DNA of 64,000 bases, taken from the NCBI GenBank assembly GCA_030728245.1, contig JANQZX010000035.1, forward strand, positions 17,732 through 81,731, read 5' to 3'. The translations under genes and the position numbers were made by a program. Numbering within the stretch: the first letter of the stretch is position 1; each line of letters starts with the position of its first letter. Positions 10,400 through 20,301 of this stretch are shown one piece after another. Below the pieces are notes generated by a model that saw only the letters and a program-made list of their open reading frames with translations, did no database searches and had not been told where the DNA came from. The stretch is from Saprospiraceae bacterium. GTDB lineage: Bacteria; Bacteroidota; Bacteroidia; Chitinophagales; Saprospiraceae.

Positions 10400-10885
10400 T
10401 TATTTAACCTTTATATTACCCGATACTGGCTGTATAGTAACCAGCTTTTCTTCAAGATTAACTGACTCAAACGGGGTGGGTTTTTGTGTGAATTTGATAC
10501 TTGAAACGCCCCCCGATTTACCAATTACTTTGAAACAGACTTGGTACAAAGAAGAGTCATCTACCAGATTTACACCTTTTAAGGAATTATCAATCCACAT
10601 ACAAGTCAATATACCTTTACTCACCGCTTGAACACCAAAATTTTCTTTGGTCATATAGGGTAATTTAAAATTTGTCAACCCTGAATAAGACAAAACTGCA
10701 GGATCCCACTGAATTGAATATTGGGTGGATAGAATACGTCTGAAATTTGAACCAGAAACATTTAAACAGACTACCTCTCCTGAAGACGCTTCTTTACTGT
10801 CAATCTTTAACGTAATAGTAGAAGTTTGCGCGAAAGAAGAAAAAGAAGTTACAAAAAATAGAAAGGCGAAAATTCGAGTTATCAT
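10400..10885 (-). CDS. Secreted single cohesin-like domain protein
   Basis: Signal peptide; SSGEVVCLNVSGSNF...YSIQWDPAVLSYSGL... cohesin-type beta-sandwich pattern. Confidence 0.6.
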   Translation of the reverse strand: MITRIFAFLFFVTSFSSFAQTSTITLKIDSKEASSGEVVCLNVSGSNFRRILSTQYSIQWDPAVLSYSGLTNFKLPYMTKENFGVQAVSKGILTCMWIDNSLKGVNLVDDSSLYQVCFKVIGKSGGVSSIKFTQKPTPFESVNLEEKLVTIQPVSGNIKVK

Positions 10886-10965
10886 AGCGGTTTATTTGTC
10901 AGAAAAACGATTAAACATATAAAAAAGTATGGAGTCGCAATAAAAAAAGGGTAAAAAAAGCAGGA

Positions 10966-12882
10966 TCAATCAAAAGAAACGCCTGCCGCCTCAATTTCAG
11001 CCACGGCTATTTCCCAAAGTTCCAAGGTATTTTCCAACTGCTTTTTCACTGTTTGGTATTTTTCCGTAAGCTTGCTGATATCAGGGCGATCAAAATAACC
11101 GGGAGAAGCCATTTCATTTTCCATTTTAGCTATTTCCTTCTCAAACTCCTGAATTTTCCTTTCGGACTGCTGCACATTTCTTTGAAGCCTTTTTTTCTCT
11201 TCATTAGAAACGACTGGCGTTTGAATTTTTTCAACCACCGGGACATTAATCTTTTCAACTTCCCTCATATTCTGCAAATCTCTTTTTTCTAAAAAGAAAT
11301 TCACATCTCCCAAATATTCAAACAGTTTTCTATCTCTGAACTCTAGTGTTTTTTCAGTAAGACCCTGTAAAAACTCTCTATCGTGAGAAACAACTATCAA
11401 AGTACCATCATATTCCAACAAAGCTTTTTTCAAAACATCTTTTGAAAGCATATCCAGGTGATTGGTAGGTTCATCCAGCACGAGTAAATTAAAAGGATTC
11501 AGGAGTAAACAAGCCAGGGCAAGGCGAGCTCTTTCCCCACCGGAAAGAACGGATACTTTTTTTTCAGCATCAGAACCTGAAAAAAGAAAAGCACCCAAAA
11601 TAGACCTTATTTTAGTTCGCATTTCTGGGGGTGAGGAATCCTCCATAGTTTCAAGAACGGTTTTTGAACCCGACATATTCTCAGCCTGATTTTGAGCATA
11701 GTAACCAATCTTTACATTATGACCCAAAATCATTTCCCCGCTGGTATAAGTTAATTCATTCACGATAATCTTTGCAAGGGTCGTTTTTCCCTGACCATTC
11801 TGACCCACAAAAGAAATTCTTTCTCCCCTATCCATTCTAAAATGGATATCATCCAGGATATTTAAAGTTCCGTAAGATTTGCTAAGATTAACCACATCGA
11901 GAGCCACCTGTCCCGACCGGGGAGCTGTTGGGAATCGAATATTCATTACTGAAACATCTGTCTCATCAAGTTCAATGCGCTCAATTTTATTCAATTGCTT
12001 TTGCATTGATTGAGCCATTTTTGTTTTAGAGGACTTAGCCATAAATCGGGAGATGGTTTTCTCCTTATCTGCAATAACCCTTTGTTGATTGTCAAAAGCC
12101 GACTTTAATTTATCTCTCCTATCCTCACGTAACACAACATAATCACTATAGGAAGCTTTATAATCTTGTAAGGTACCTAATTCAACTTCAACCGTTCTGC
12201 TTGTCACTTTATTCAGAAACTCTCTATCGTGAGAAATCAAAATGAGGGCACCAGAGTTACCAACTAAGAAATTTTCTAACCAAATAATGGATTCGATATC
12301 CAGGTGGTTAGTAGGTTCGTCGAGCAATAAATAATCGGGTCTTTTCAACAACATTTTCGCTAATTCCACCCTCATTTTCCAACCACCACTAAACTCATCA
12401 GTTAAGCGGGACATATCCGAAGGTTTAAAACCTAATCCCTTAAGAACTCTTTCAGCATCAGCCTGCATAGAATCACCTCCAAGGTAATGGAACCTATCAT
12501 TAACGTAAGAAAAATCTTCCAGCAATTTATAGTAAGAATCCGATTCATAGTCCGTCCTATGCGCCATTTCCTCGTTAATTTTTGCTAATCTCATCTCGAG
12601 ATCTCTTACCTCTTCAAAAGCGGTAAGTGTCTCTTCAAGAACAGTTTTACCCAAGGGAATTTCCATATCCTGGTGTAAATAACCTAAGGTGCTCGTCGAA
12701 GGTCGCGCAATATTACCTTCATGAGGCGATAATTCACCAGCGATAATCTTGAGAAGGGTAGATTTTCCGGCACCATTACGACCGACAAGACCTATTTTAT
12801 CCTTTTCTCCAATAACTAGATTGATTTTGTTCAGCAGAATCCTATCTCCGTACTGAACATAAATATTAGATAAATTAATCAT
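10966..12882 (-). CDS. ABC-F family ATP-binding protein
   Basis: Two ABC domains (GRNGAGKST / GQNGQGKTT; LSGGERARLALA), C-terminal coiled coil, no TM. Confidence 0.92.
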   Translation of the reverse strand: MINLSNIYVQYGDRILLNKINLVIGEKDKIGLVGRNGAGKSTLLKIIAGELSPHEGNIARPSTSTLGYLHQDMEIPLGKTVLEETLTAFEEVRDLEMRLAKINEEMAHRTDYESDSYYKLLEDFSYVNDRFHYLGGDSMQADAERVLKGLGFKPSDMSRLTDEFSGGWKMRVELAKMLLKRPDYLLLDEPTNHLDIESIIWLENFLVGNSGALILISHDREFLNKVTSRTVEVELGTLQDYKASYSDYVVLREDRRDKLKSAFDNQQRVIADKEKTISRFMAKSSKTKMAQSMQKQLNKIERIELDETDVSVMNIRFPTAPRSGQVALDVVNLSKSYGTLNILDDIHFRMDRGERISFVGQNGQGKTTLAKIIVNELTYTSGEMILGHNVKIGYYAQNQAENMSGSKTVLETMEDSSPPEMRTKIRSILGAFLFSGSDAEKKVSVLSGGERARLALACLLLNPFNLLVLDEPTNHLDMLSKDVLKKALLEYDGTLIVVSHDREFLQGLTEKTLEFRDRKLFEYLGDVNFFLEKRDLQNMREVEKINVPVVEKIQTPVVSNEEKKRLQRNVQQSERKIQEFEKEIAKMENEMASPGYFDRPDISKLTEKYQTVKKQLENTLELWEIAVAEIEAAGVSFD

Positions 12883-12913
12883 ATATGATGGGTAAGTTCT
12901 TCTTTTTCGGGCG

Positions 12914-12921
12914 CAAAGATA
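12914..12921 (-). promoter_or_regulatory. Candidate -7 box TATCTTTG for the ABC-F gene
   Basis: CAAAGATA on + strand, 31 bp upstream of the start codon. Confidence 0.5.
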
Positions 12922-12946
12922 GGCAAACCTTTTTAGAATAAAGAAT

Positions 12947-13996
12947 TTAAGCCTTCTCTAATGTAAATCCAAAGGTTGATCCCATTTCTACAGAACTTCT
13001 AACATGTATTGTTTGTTGATGTGCCTCAATAATGTGTTTGACAATAGCGAGGCCTAACCCTGTTCCACCGGCATTTCTGGACCGGCTTTTTTCCACCCGA
13101 TAAAAACGATCAAACAAATGAGGAAGGTGTTCCTTAGAAATACCTGCACCGTTGTCAGCCACTTCGATTAAAATTTGCCGTTCCATGTCATAAAATGACA
13201 ACTTAATATAGCCATTGTTTTTACCATACTTGATAGCGTTGTGCACTAAATTGATAAGAACCTGATGCACTTTTTCTCTATCTGCTTTTACTTTGAAACC
13301 TTGCTGAGCACCTTCTTTGAAAATCAGTGCTACATTTCTGGCAGCTGCTTTAATTTCCAGCTCCTCAAAAACTTCTTCTACCAATTTTTTAATATCAAAA
13401 ATGCGTAATTCAAGCATAGAATCACCCGATTCCAGTCTTGATATGGTTTCCAAATCATTGATTATGGTTTGTAAACGATCTACATTTTTCGAAGCCTTTT
13501 GTAAAAAATGCCTGTTTATGTGAGGTTCATCCACAGCGCCGTCGAGCAAAGTCTCTATATAGCCCTGAATATTAAAAATAGGTGTTTTAAGTTCGTGTGA
13601 CACGTCACCCATAAAATTTCTTCTGTACTCTGCCCAAATCTTCTGCTTCTCCATTTCCTGTTTCTGTTCTTCAACCCAGGCAGCTACCTCTGTTTCAACC
13701 TCTTCCAAAACATTTCTGAAGGTATTTATTTGTTTCTTTTTCTCTACAGGCTGTAATTTTTCAACTCTGATCGTTTTATAAATTAGTTTTATTTTTCGTT
13801 GAACATATACGCTGATATAATGCTTAAAAACAAAATAATTAATAACAAAAACAATAGTTACAAAATAGAGATAATAAAGAGGTTTTAGAGGAATAGAAAA
13901 ATATTGAAAATAAATAAAAACCAGTAGGGTAACCCCAAGGGAGGTTAGCAGAGAAGACCTTATGGATATTTGGTGTGGCGTTGGATTTTTAAGCAT
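12947..13996 (-). CDS. Sensor histidine kinase (PhoR-like)
   Basis: Two N-terminal TMs, MGDVSHELKTPIFNIQGYIETL H-box, NLVHNAIKY, GTGLGLAIVKHI. Confidence 0.92.
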   Translation of the reverse strand: MLKNPTPHQISIRSSLLTSLGVTLLVFIYFQYFSIPLKPLYYLYFVTIVFVINYFVFKHYISVYVQRKIKLIYKTIRVEKLQPVEKKKQINTFRNVLEEVETEVAAWVEEQKQEMEKQKIWAEYRRNFMGDVSHELKTPIFNIQGYIETLLDGAVDEPHINRHFLQKASKNVDRLQTIINDLETISRLESGDSMLELRIFDIKKLVEEVFEELEIKAAARNVALIFKEGAQQGFKVKADREKVHQVLINLVHNAIKYGKNNGYIKLSFYDMERQILIEVADNGAGISKEHLPHLFDRFYRVEKSRSRNAGGTGLGLAIVKHIIEAHQQTIHVRSSVEMGSTFGFTLEKA

Positions 13997-14682
13997 TAAA
14001 AGTCAAATTTATATCCTATACCCTTTATCGTTTTAATAAAATCATCACCAATTTTTTCTCGTAACTTTCTGATATGTACATCAATAGTTCTGTTACCTAC
14101 GATGACATCATTTCCCCATATTTTATTAAAAATTTCTTCTCTGGAGAATACTTTACCTGGTTTTGACACGAGCAGCATTAATAATTCCAGCTCTTTACGA
14201 GCTAAATCTATATGCTCGCCATTTTTGATAATCATCACCTTTTCCTTATCAATCCTTAAATCTCCAAATTCAAGCCATGTTTCTTCTTCTATTTCAGTTG
14301 AATCTATATGTTTACGACGCAATAAAGCTTTAATTCTACTTATAAGCACCCTTGGCCGAATGGGCTTTGTGATATAATCATCACCACCAACATCTAGCGC
14401 AGCTATTTGAGAATATTCTTCCTCACGAGCCGTCAAAAAAGTAATCAATGTATTTTTAAGATGGTCATCAGCTCTTATTAACCTGCATAACTCTACGCCA
14501 TCCATTTTAGGCATCATTATATCTAAAATAATGAGATCTGGCATTTCCTTTTTTGCTATTTGGAAACCAGTGATTCCATCTCCTGCAGAAAAGACGACAA
14601 ACTGTTCTTTTTCAAGATTATACCTCAGAAATTCTAAAATATCTGGTTCATCATCAACAATTAAGATTTTAACCATATTCAT
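13996..14682 (-). CDS. OmpR/PhoB family response regulator
   Basis: Receiver VDDEPDILEFL...LIILDIMMPKMDG...K; winged-helix DNA-binding C-terminus. Confidence 0.93.
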   Translation of the reverse strand: MNMVKILIVDDEPDILEFLRYNLEKEQFVVFSAGDGITGFQIAKKEMPDLIILDIMMPKMDGVELCRLIRADDHLKNTLITFLTAREEEYSQIAALDVGGDDYITKPIRPRVLISRIKALLRRKHIDSTEIEEETWLEFGDLRIDKEKVMIIKNGEHIDLARKELELLMLLVSKPGKVFSREEIFNKIWGNDVIVGNRTIDVHIRKLREKIGDDFIKTIKGIGYKFDF

Positions 14683-14774
14683 TTTATTGTCTCTTGTAAA
14701 TCATTCGTAAAACTAACTTTAACAAATATCTATACTGAATTATCGATATTAATTAAATGTTAATTTTAAAAATA

Positions 14775-15107
14775 CTAATCAGGAATAGCTGACATTTCTT
14801 CTAATAGTTGTTGATAAACAATTTCTATTTTTTCTGGATCTTCCCTTAATTTATTAAGTAAACGAACTATTTTTAAAGAATCTGTGTGATGTATTTTATA
14901 AATATCATTCATGTAAATTTGTCTTAAACTATCTTTTCTAATACCAAAAACGGATTGTAAAGCTGCCTCTGAAGTATGAATATCAGCAAGAATTGTTTTT
15001 ATTTCCTCATCTGAAAAATCGTAAGGTTCAGCTTTTTCTTCACACCCAATTAAAAGTACGATAGTCAGAACAAATAAAACAAGTGATTTTACCATTGTGG
15101 CTTCCAT
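14775..15107 (-). CDS. DUF4296-type lipoprotein
   Basis: Lipobox-like LLIGC; small helical domain SDEEIKTILADIHTSEAAL. Confidence 0.7.
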   Translation of the reverse strand: MEATMVKSLVLFVLTIVLLIGCEEKAEPYDFSDEEIKTILADIHTSEAALQSVFGIRKDSLRQIYMNDIYKIHHTDSLKIVRLLNKLREDPEKIEIVYQQLLEEMSAIPD

Positions 15108-15580
15108 ATTGCCTTAATATTTCCTCTTGCCTCCTTAATTGACTGCCAGGATTCATTGTTAGGATATTCAATTTGTACTAAAGTACCCGTAGGTAAATTG
15201 ACTATTCCTTCTATAGTATAAATATTCAAAAAAACGGTAAGAACGGGATTGTGTCCAACGACCATTACTTTGGAAAAATCATCTGAGGTTTCTAAGATAA
15301 TGTCCATTAATTGATCTGGGTACAAATCATACAGTTTTGGAAGAACGACTATTTTATCTTGTGGAAAATTAGTTTCCTCGGCAAAAATAATAGCTGTGGT
15401 AAGTGCTCTTCTGGCCGAGCTACTATAAATTAAAGATGGTAATAAATGCGCTTCATTACACCTTTTACCCAACTGCCTGGCTTCTAAAACACCATCTTTA
15501 CTAAGTTGCCTGTCGAAATCAGACGCATTATATTTCGCACTAACAGCCTCCGCATGTCTCAGAATAAATAGCTCTTTCAT
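15089..15580 (-). CDS. SixA-like histidine phosphatase
   Basis: LFILRHAEA RHG motif, SSSARRALTTA, VVGHNP. Confidence 0.88.
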   Translation of the reverse strand: MKELFILRHAEAVSAKYNASDFDRQLSKDGVLEARQLGKRCNEAHLLPSLIYSSSARRALTTAIIFAEETNFPQDKIVVLPKLYDLYPDQLMDIILETSDDFSKVMVVGHNPVLTVFLNIYTIEGIVNLPTGTLVQIEYPNNESWQSIKEARGNIKAIWKPQW

Positions 15581-15585
15581 TTTAA

Positions 15586-17016
15586 TTATTCAGTGGGTGC
15601 TTTTTTGTCGAATTCTATGATTTTTTCCATAACCTCTTTTAATTGAGGCGCACCTATACCTTTGCTGATTATTTTCTTATTCTTGTCCAGAATAAAAATC
15701 TGAGGCGTAGTTTTTACATTGTATAGAGAGTAAAATTTCGATTTCAGATAAGGATCAACGGTATGAATCCAACCATCGAGCTTATTTTCGTCAACATATT
15801 TCCAGCAATCTCCAATTTCATCATTAAATTTCACACAAACGGCAAATATTTTAACCCCTTTATTTTTATATTCTTCATAGAAAGCCTTTAAATCGGGCAT
15901 TGATTCTTTACAATGTCCACAGTCATAACGCCAAAAATAAAGTAAAGTATAAGGTGATTTTACATCGTGAAGGGTGATGGGAGAACCATCTCTCAGCTGC
16001 ATTTTAATATTTGGAGCCAATTTACCTATTAAAATAGGTTTTAGCGCGACGGCATTTTCAACAATTTTAGCTAATTGCGTTGAATCGACCCAAGGTGCTT
16101 GACCTCCCGCGTAATATTTTTCAGCCAGATGGACATAAACGGCATCCATACCTACAAACTTTGAATTAGCATATTCATTTAAATAATGAACGGCAAAATA
16201 ACGGAATGATTCCTGTGCATTTCTTGTTTTTTCCAAGACATAATCAATGGCCTTAATTAAAGAATCAGGCACTTGAACTTGCAGCTTTCCAACATAAGTA
16301 TTCACCCTTTCAAAAAGAAAAGGAGTTCTTAAGAAACGAGCATCTCCAAGATCCAGATTATCAAAAAAATGATCTCTATTATAGTAAAATGCTTCTCTTT
16401 GCTGTTCCTCTTCGGTGCCTGAAAATTCAGGTAATTTAATGGGGGTATTTGCCCTTATTATGGCGCCAGTAAAAGTATTGGCATTATTCACAACGAAGGA
16501 TGCTTGAAACTGCTCTACCTCCTCATCAATTTTATCAATCGCTATTTCAATTTCTTTTATTTTAATGGAATCCTTTTCCTCTTTCAATTGATTATTCAAT
16601 GCTTCTGATTGTGGCCGCTTCTCTGCTAGAAAATTCATATAACCATAAAATAGCTCATTCTCTATAGAACCTTTTATCTGTATATTTTTCGAGGGATCTT
16701 TAGCCTCTGTAACCACAGAAAAGAATTGATCCCCTTTTTCTATAATTAACTGGAAATAGTTATTGTCCGGAGGTAAAACAACCAAATAAATACCTGATTC
16801 GAGAGGTGTATCCCCTTTAAAAAGGAAAGAACCATTCGATTGTTGCCTCAAAGTATCCTTAATATATTGTTTCTCACCCAGATGATAGGCCATATAAATC
16901 TCCTTCTCACTAAAACCGTTAATCTGAATGTTTATCTCATACCCATTTGATTTTTGTGCCTGGGCGAAAAATGGAGCAAAAGAAATAAGAAATAAAAACA
17001 ATGAATTACGTATCAT
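15586..17016 (-). CDS. Secreted thioredoxin-like (TlpA/ResA-type) protein with DUF4369/DUF5106-like N-terminus
   Basis: Signal peptide; YFWRYDCGHCKESMPDL CxxC thioredoxin fold; TTPQIFILDKNKKI. Confidence 0.85.
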   Translation of the reverse strand: MIRNSLFLFLISFAPFFAQAQKSNGYEINIQINGFSEKEIYMAYHLGEKQYIKDTLRQQSNGSFLFKGDTPLESGIYLVVLPPDNNYFQLIIEKGDQFFSVVTEAKDPSKNIQIKGSIENELFYGYMNFLAEKRPQSEALNNQLKEEKDSIKIKEIEIAIDKIDEEVEQFQASFVVNNANTFTGAIIRANTPIKLPEFSGTEEEQQREAFYYNRDHFFDNLDLGDARFLRTPFLFERVNTYVGKLQVQVPDSLIKAIDYVLEKTRNAQESFRYFAVHYLNEYANSKFVGMDAVYVHLAEKYYAGGQAPWVDSTQLAKIVENAVALKPILIGKLAPNIKMQLRDGSPITLHDVKSPYTLLYFWRYDCGHCKESMPDLKAFYEEYKNKGVKIFAVCVKFNDEIGDCWKYVDENKLDGWIHTVDPYLKSKFYSLYNVKTTPQIFILDKNKKIISKGIGAPQLKEVMEKIIEFDKKAPTE

Positions 17017-17081
17017 GAGTGTACTAATTTTAAAGATTCAAACTATTTAACGAAATAAAATCAATTTAGGTATTAAAATTA

Positions 17082-18020
17082 TCATGGTTTTGAAGCAAGG
17101 AGATATAAAACGGCCATTCTAACGGCCACTCCGTTCTCCACTTGATCCAATATAATAGCGTTAGGAGAATCTGCCACTTCCGATGTTATTTCAACGCCCC
17201 GGTTAATGGGACCGGGATGTAGAATAATCAAATCCTTATTGACTTTAGTTAAAACCTGCTTATTTACACCATAATAGGTAGCATACTCTCTGAGGCTGGG
17301 GAAATATCTTGTACTTTGCCTTTCTAATTGTATTCTAAGGATATTAGCCGCGTCACACCAATTCAGGGTATTCTCTAACGAATAACTTACACTGACCCCT
17401 AAGGAAGAAATATAATTAGGAATCAAGGTAGGTGGACCACAAACTTCTACTTCGGCACCCAATTTTTTTAAACACAGAATATTACTTAAGGCGACTCTCG
17501 AATGTAAAATATCACCGATAATAGCGATCTTTTTACCCGCCAGATCACCTAATTTCTCTTGAATGGAAAATGCGTCGAGTAATGCTTGTGTGGGGTGTTC
17601 GTGCGTTCCGTCACCAGCATTAATAATGGGTACATTGATATGATTGGATAAAAAAACACAGGCACCAGGTGCGGGATGTCTCATGACCACCATATCCACC
17701 TTCATTGAAAGGATATTATTAACGGTATCTAAAAGAGTTTCTCCTTTTTTTAAACTAGATGATGCAGCCGAAAAATTTACAACATCAGCGGATAATCTTT
17801 TTTCAGCTAATTCAAAGGAAATTCTGGTCCTTGTAGAATTCTCAAAAAATAAATTAGCAATAGTCAAATCCCTTAAGGAGGGTACCTTTTTGATAGGTCT
17901 GTTAAGGACTTCCTTAAATTGTTCGGTGGTTTGAAAAATCAACTTTAAGTCCTGCTTAGTCAAATCTTTGATACCAAGCAAGCTTTTTGTTGACAGTTGC
18001 GCTTCCTTATCTATTGGCAT
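17082..18020 (-). CDS. pyrB: Aspartate carbamoyltransferase catalytic subunit
   Basis: FFENSTRTRISFELAEKRL, RHPAPGA, HPTQALLDA, LHPGPINRG. Confidence 0.95.
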   Translation of the reverse strand: MPIDKEAQLSTKSLLGIKDLTKQDLKLIFQTTEQFKEVLNRPIKKVPSLRDLTIANLFFENSTRTRISFELAEKRLSADVVNFSAASSSLKKGETLLDTVNNILSMKVDMVVMRHPAPGACVFLSNHINVPIINAGDGTHEHPTQALLDAFSIQEKLGDLAGKKIAIIGDILHSRVALSNILCLKKLGAEVEVCGPPTLIPNYISSLGVSVSYSLENTLNWCDAANILRIQLERQSTRYFPSLREYATYYGVNKQVLTKVNKDLIILHPGPINRGVEITSEVADSPNAIILDQVENGVAVRMAVLYLLASKP

Positions 18021-18022
18021 TG

Positions 18023-18592
18023 TTAATGCTTAATTTCTTGTTTATCAGCAAATAATATGATTTTATCCTCGCCTGATTCCTCTTCCCATTCTACACTAAC
18101 ATAGGCCTTATCCAAGGCATCTACCTGAATACCCGTGAAAGTACTTTGAATGGGAAGATGTCTGTTAAACCGTCGGTTAACCATGACCAATAGCGTAACT
18201 TCAGAGGGTCTTCCAAAATGATTTAATGCCGTTAAAGCAGCTTGAGTCGTTCTGCCTGTGTACAAGACATCATCAATCAAGATAACCTTTTTTCCCTCTA
18301 TGAGGAATGGCATATCGGTGTAATTTGCTTCCAAAGGTTTATCCCTTCTTCTAAAATCGTCTCTGTAAAAGGTAATATCCAACACACCTAAAACGGGTGC
18401 ATTCATACCTGGTTCAATAGAAATTCGTTGAACTAAACGCTTGGCAAGTACCACGCCTCTAGGTTGAATAGCAACAAAACAGACATTTTCGAAGGGTTCA
18501 AATTCTTCCATTAGCGTTTGTGCCAGACGTTCTATGGTAAGAGAGAATAACTCCTTATCCATGATTAATCTTCCAAGACCCACGTCACTCAT
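18023..18592 (-). CDS. pyrR: Bifunctional pyr operon regulator/uracil phosphoribosyltransferase PyrR
   Basis: GKKVILIDDVLYTGRTTQAAL PRPP-binding motif, adjacent to pyrB. Confidence 0.92.
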   Translation of the reverse strand: MSDVGLGRLIMDKELFSLTIERLAQTLMEEFEPFENVCFVAIQPRGVVLAKRLVQRISIEPGMNAPVLGVLDITFYRDDFRRRDKPLEANYTDMPFLIEGKKVILIDDVLYTGRTTQAALTALNHFGRPSEVTLLVMVNRRFNRHLPIQSTFTGIQVDALDKAYVSVEWEEESGEDKIILFADKQEIKH

Positions 18593-18599
18593 ATCGATA

Positions 18600-20276
18600 T
18601 CATTTCGTTACAAAAGAATCCTTTAACCCTACGGTCCTGTTAAATACAGGCAAATCACTTCTACTATCCTTATCTTTACAATAATAACCTTGTCTCAAAA
18701 ATTGATACGTCTGTCCTGCTGCTGCGTCTAATAAAGACGCTTCAACCTTAGCTGAAACATTGATTTTTAAAGAATCCTTATTCACAAAACTTAAGAAATC
18801 AATGTCTTCATCTGCCGTAGGTTCAGGCACAGTAAACAACCTTTCATAATCGCGTATTTCAGCCGTTACCGCATGCGATGCCTCTACCCAATGCAGAGTA
18901 CCCTTTACTTTTAATCCCGATGTATCTTGTCCCGATTTACTTTCCGGAAAATAAGTACACAAAATTTCTATAATTTCGCCCGTTTCCTTATTCTTAATAA
19001 CCTCGTCACATTTGATTATATATGCGCCTTTCAATCTCACTAATTGTCCGGGTGCCAGTCTAAAATATTTTGGAGGAGGATTTTCTGAAAAATCATCTCT
19101 TTCAATATATAATTGATTTGAAAAAGGAACCAATCTTGTACCTCCTTCCATATCTTCCGGATTATTTTCCATAGGTAACCAATCCACTTGATTTTCGGGA
19201 AAATTACTGAGCGTCACTTTTACAGGATCGAGAACAGCCATAGCCCTTAGCGCCGTTTTATTTAAAACCTCTCTAACAGAAAATTCAAGTAACTCAATAG
19301 ATATTAAATTATCTCTTTTCGCCACCCCGGCGCGATCACAAAAAGCAACAATTGCTTTAGCTGGATAGCCCCTTCTGCGCATGCCTGAAATCGTAGACAT
19401 CCTTGGGTCATCCCAACCAGAAACTAAGTTCTCTTGAATCAATCTAAGTAGTTTACGCTTACTTGTTATCATGTAAGCTACATTCATTCTTGCAAATTCA
19501 ATTTGACGGGAAGGAAATATACCTAACTGTTGAATGAACCAATCGTAGAGATCTCTGTGATGCCTGAATTCTAAACTACAGAGAGAATGAGTTATATTTT
19601 CTATGGCATCACTTTGACCATGAGCAAAGTCATACATAGGATAAATACACCATTTATCAGCCGTTCTATGGTGATGAGCATGTTTAATACGATATATAAT
19701 AGGATCTCTAAAATGCATATTTGGGGAGGACATATCAATCTTAGCCCTTAGTACTTTTTCTCCATCCTTGAAAGAACCATCTTTCATAGCCGTGAATAAA
19801 GCTTTATTCTCTGCTATGGTTCTATCCCTGAATGGGCTATTTTTTCCAGGCGTTGCAGGGTTCCCCTTCATTTCCGCAATCTGAGCTGACGACGAATCAT
19901 CAACATAAGCCAGACCTTTGTCTATAAGGTCATGCGCAAAAGCATATAACGTGTCGAAATAATCAGATGCATAACATTCTTGCCCCCATTGGTAACCCAG
20001 CCAGGAGACATCCTCTCTTATTCTGTCAACAAATAGCGTCTCTTCCGTGACCGGATTTGTATCATCAAACCTAAGATTACAAACCCCACCGTACTGCGCA
20101 GCAAGACCAAAATTAACTACGATGGCTTTGGCATGCCCTATGTGTAAATATCCATTTGGCTCAGGGGGAAAACGAGTTTGCAATCGCCCATTATTTTTCC
20201 CTATGGCTAAATCATCAAGTATTATCTGCTCGATAAAATGTAATGATTTTTCTTCTTTTTCCTCAATTTGCGACAT
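18600..20276 (-). CDS. glnS: Glutaminyl-tRNA synthetase
   Basis: RFPPEPNGYLHIGHAKAI HIGH motif, MITSKRKLLRLI KMSKS-like motif, RMSTISGMRRRGYPAKAI. Confidence 0.95.
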   Translation of the reverse strand: MSQIEEKEEKSLHFIEQIILDDLAIGKNNGRLQTRFPPEPNGYLHIGHAKAIVVNFGLAAQYGGVCNLRFDDTNPVTEETLFVDRIREDVSWLGYQWGQECYASDYFDTLYAFAHDLIDKGLAYVDDSSSAQIAEMKGNPATPGKNSPFRDRTIAENKALFTAMKDGSFKDGEKVLRAKIDMSSPNMHFRDPIIYRIKHAHHHRTADKWCIYPMYDFAHGQSDAIENITHSLCSLEFRHHRDLYDWFIQQLGIFPSRQIEFARMNVAYMITSKRKLLRLIQENLVSGWDDPRMSTISGMRRRGYPAKAIVAFCDRAGVAKRDNLISIELLEFSVREVLNKTALRAMAVLDPVKVTLSNFPENQVDWLPMENNPEDMEGGTRLVPFSNQLYIERDDFSENPPPKYFRLAPGQLVRLKGAYIIKCDEVIKNKETGEIIEILCTYFPESKSGQDTSGLKVKGTLHWVEASHAVTAEIRDYERLFTVPEPTADEDIDFLSFVNKDSLKINVSAKVEASLLDAAAGQTYQFLRQGYYCKDKDSRSDLPVFNRTVGLKDSFVTK

Positions 20277-20301
20277 AATAATTTCTTAACTTATATATAA
20301 A

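Noticed and set aside
13996-14682. Assigning phoB/phoR to the 13-14 kb two-component pair
   Set aside because: Architecture is PhoR/PhoB-like, but there are no pst/pho genes or clear Pho boxes nearby, so no gene symbols are given.
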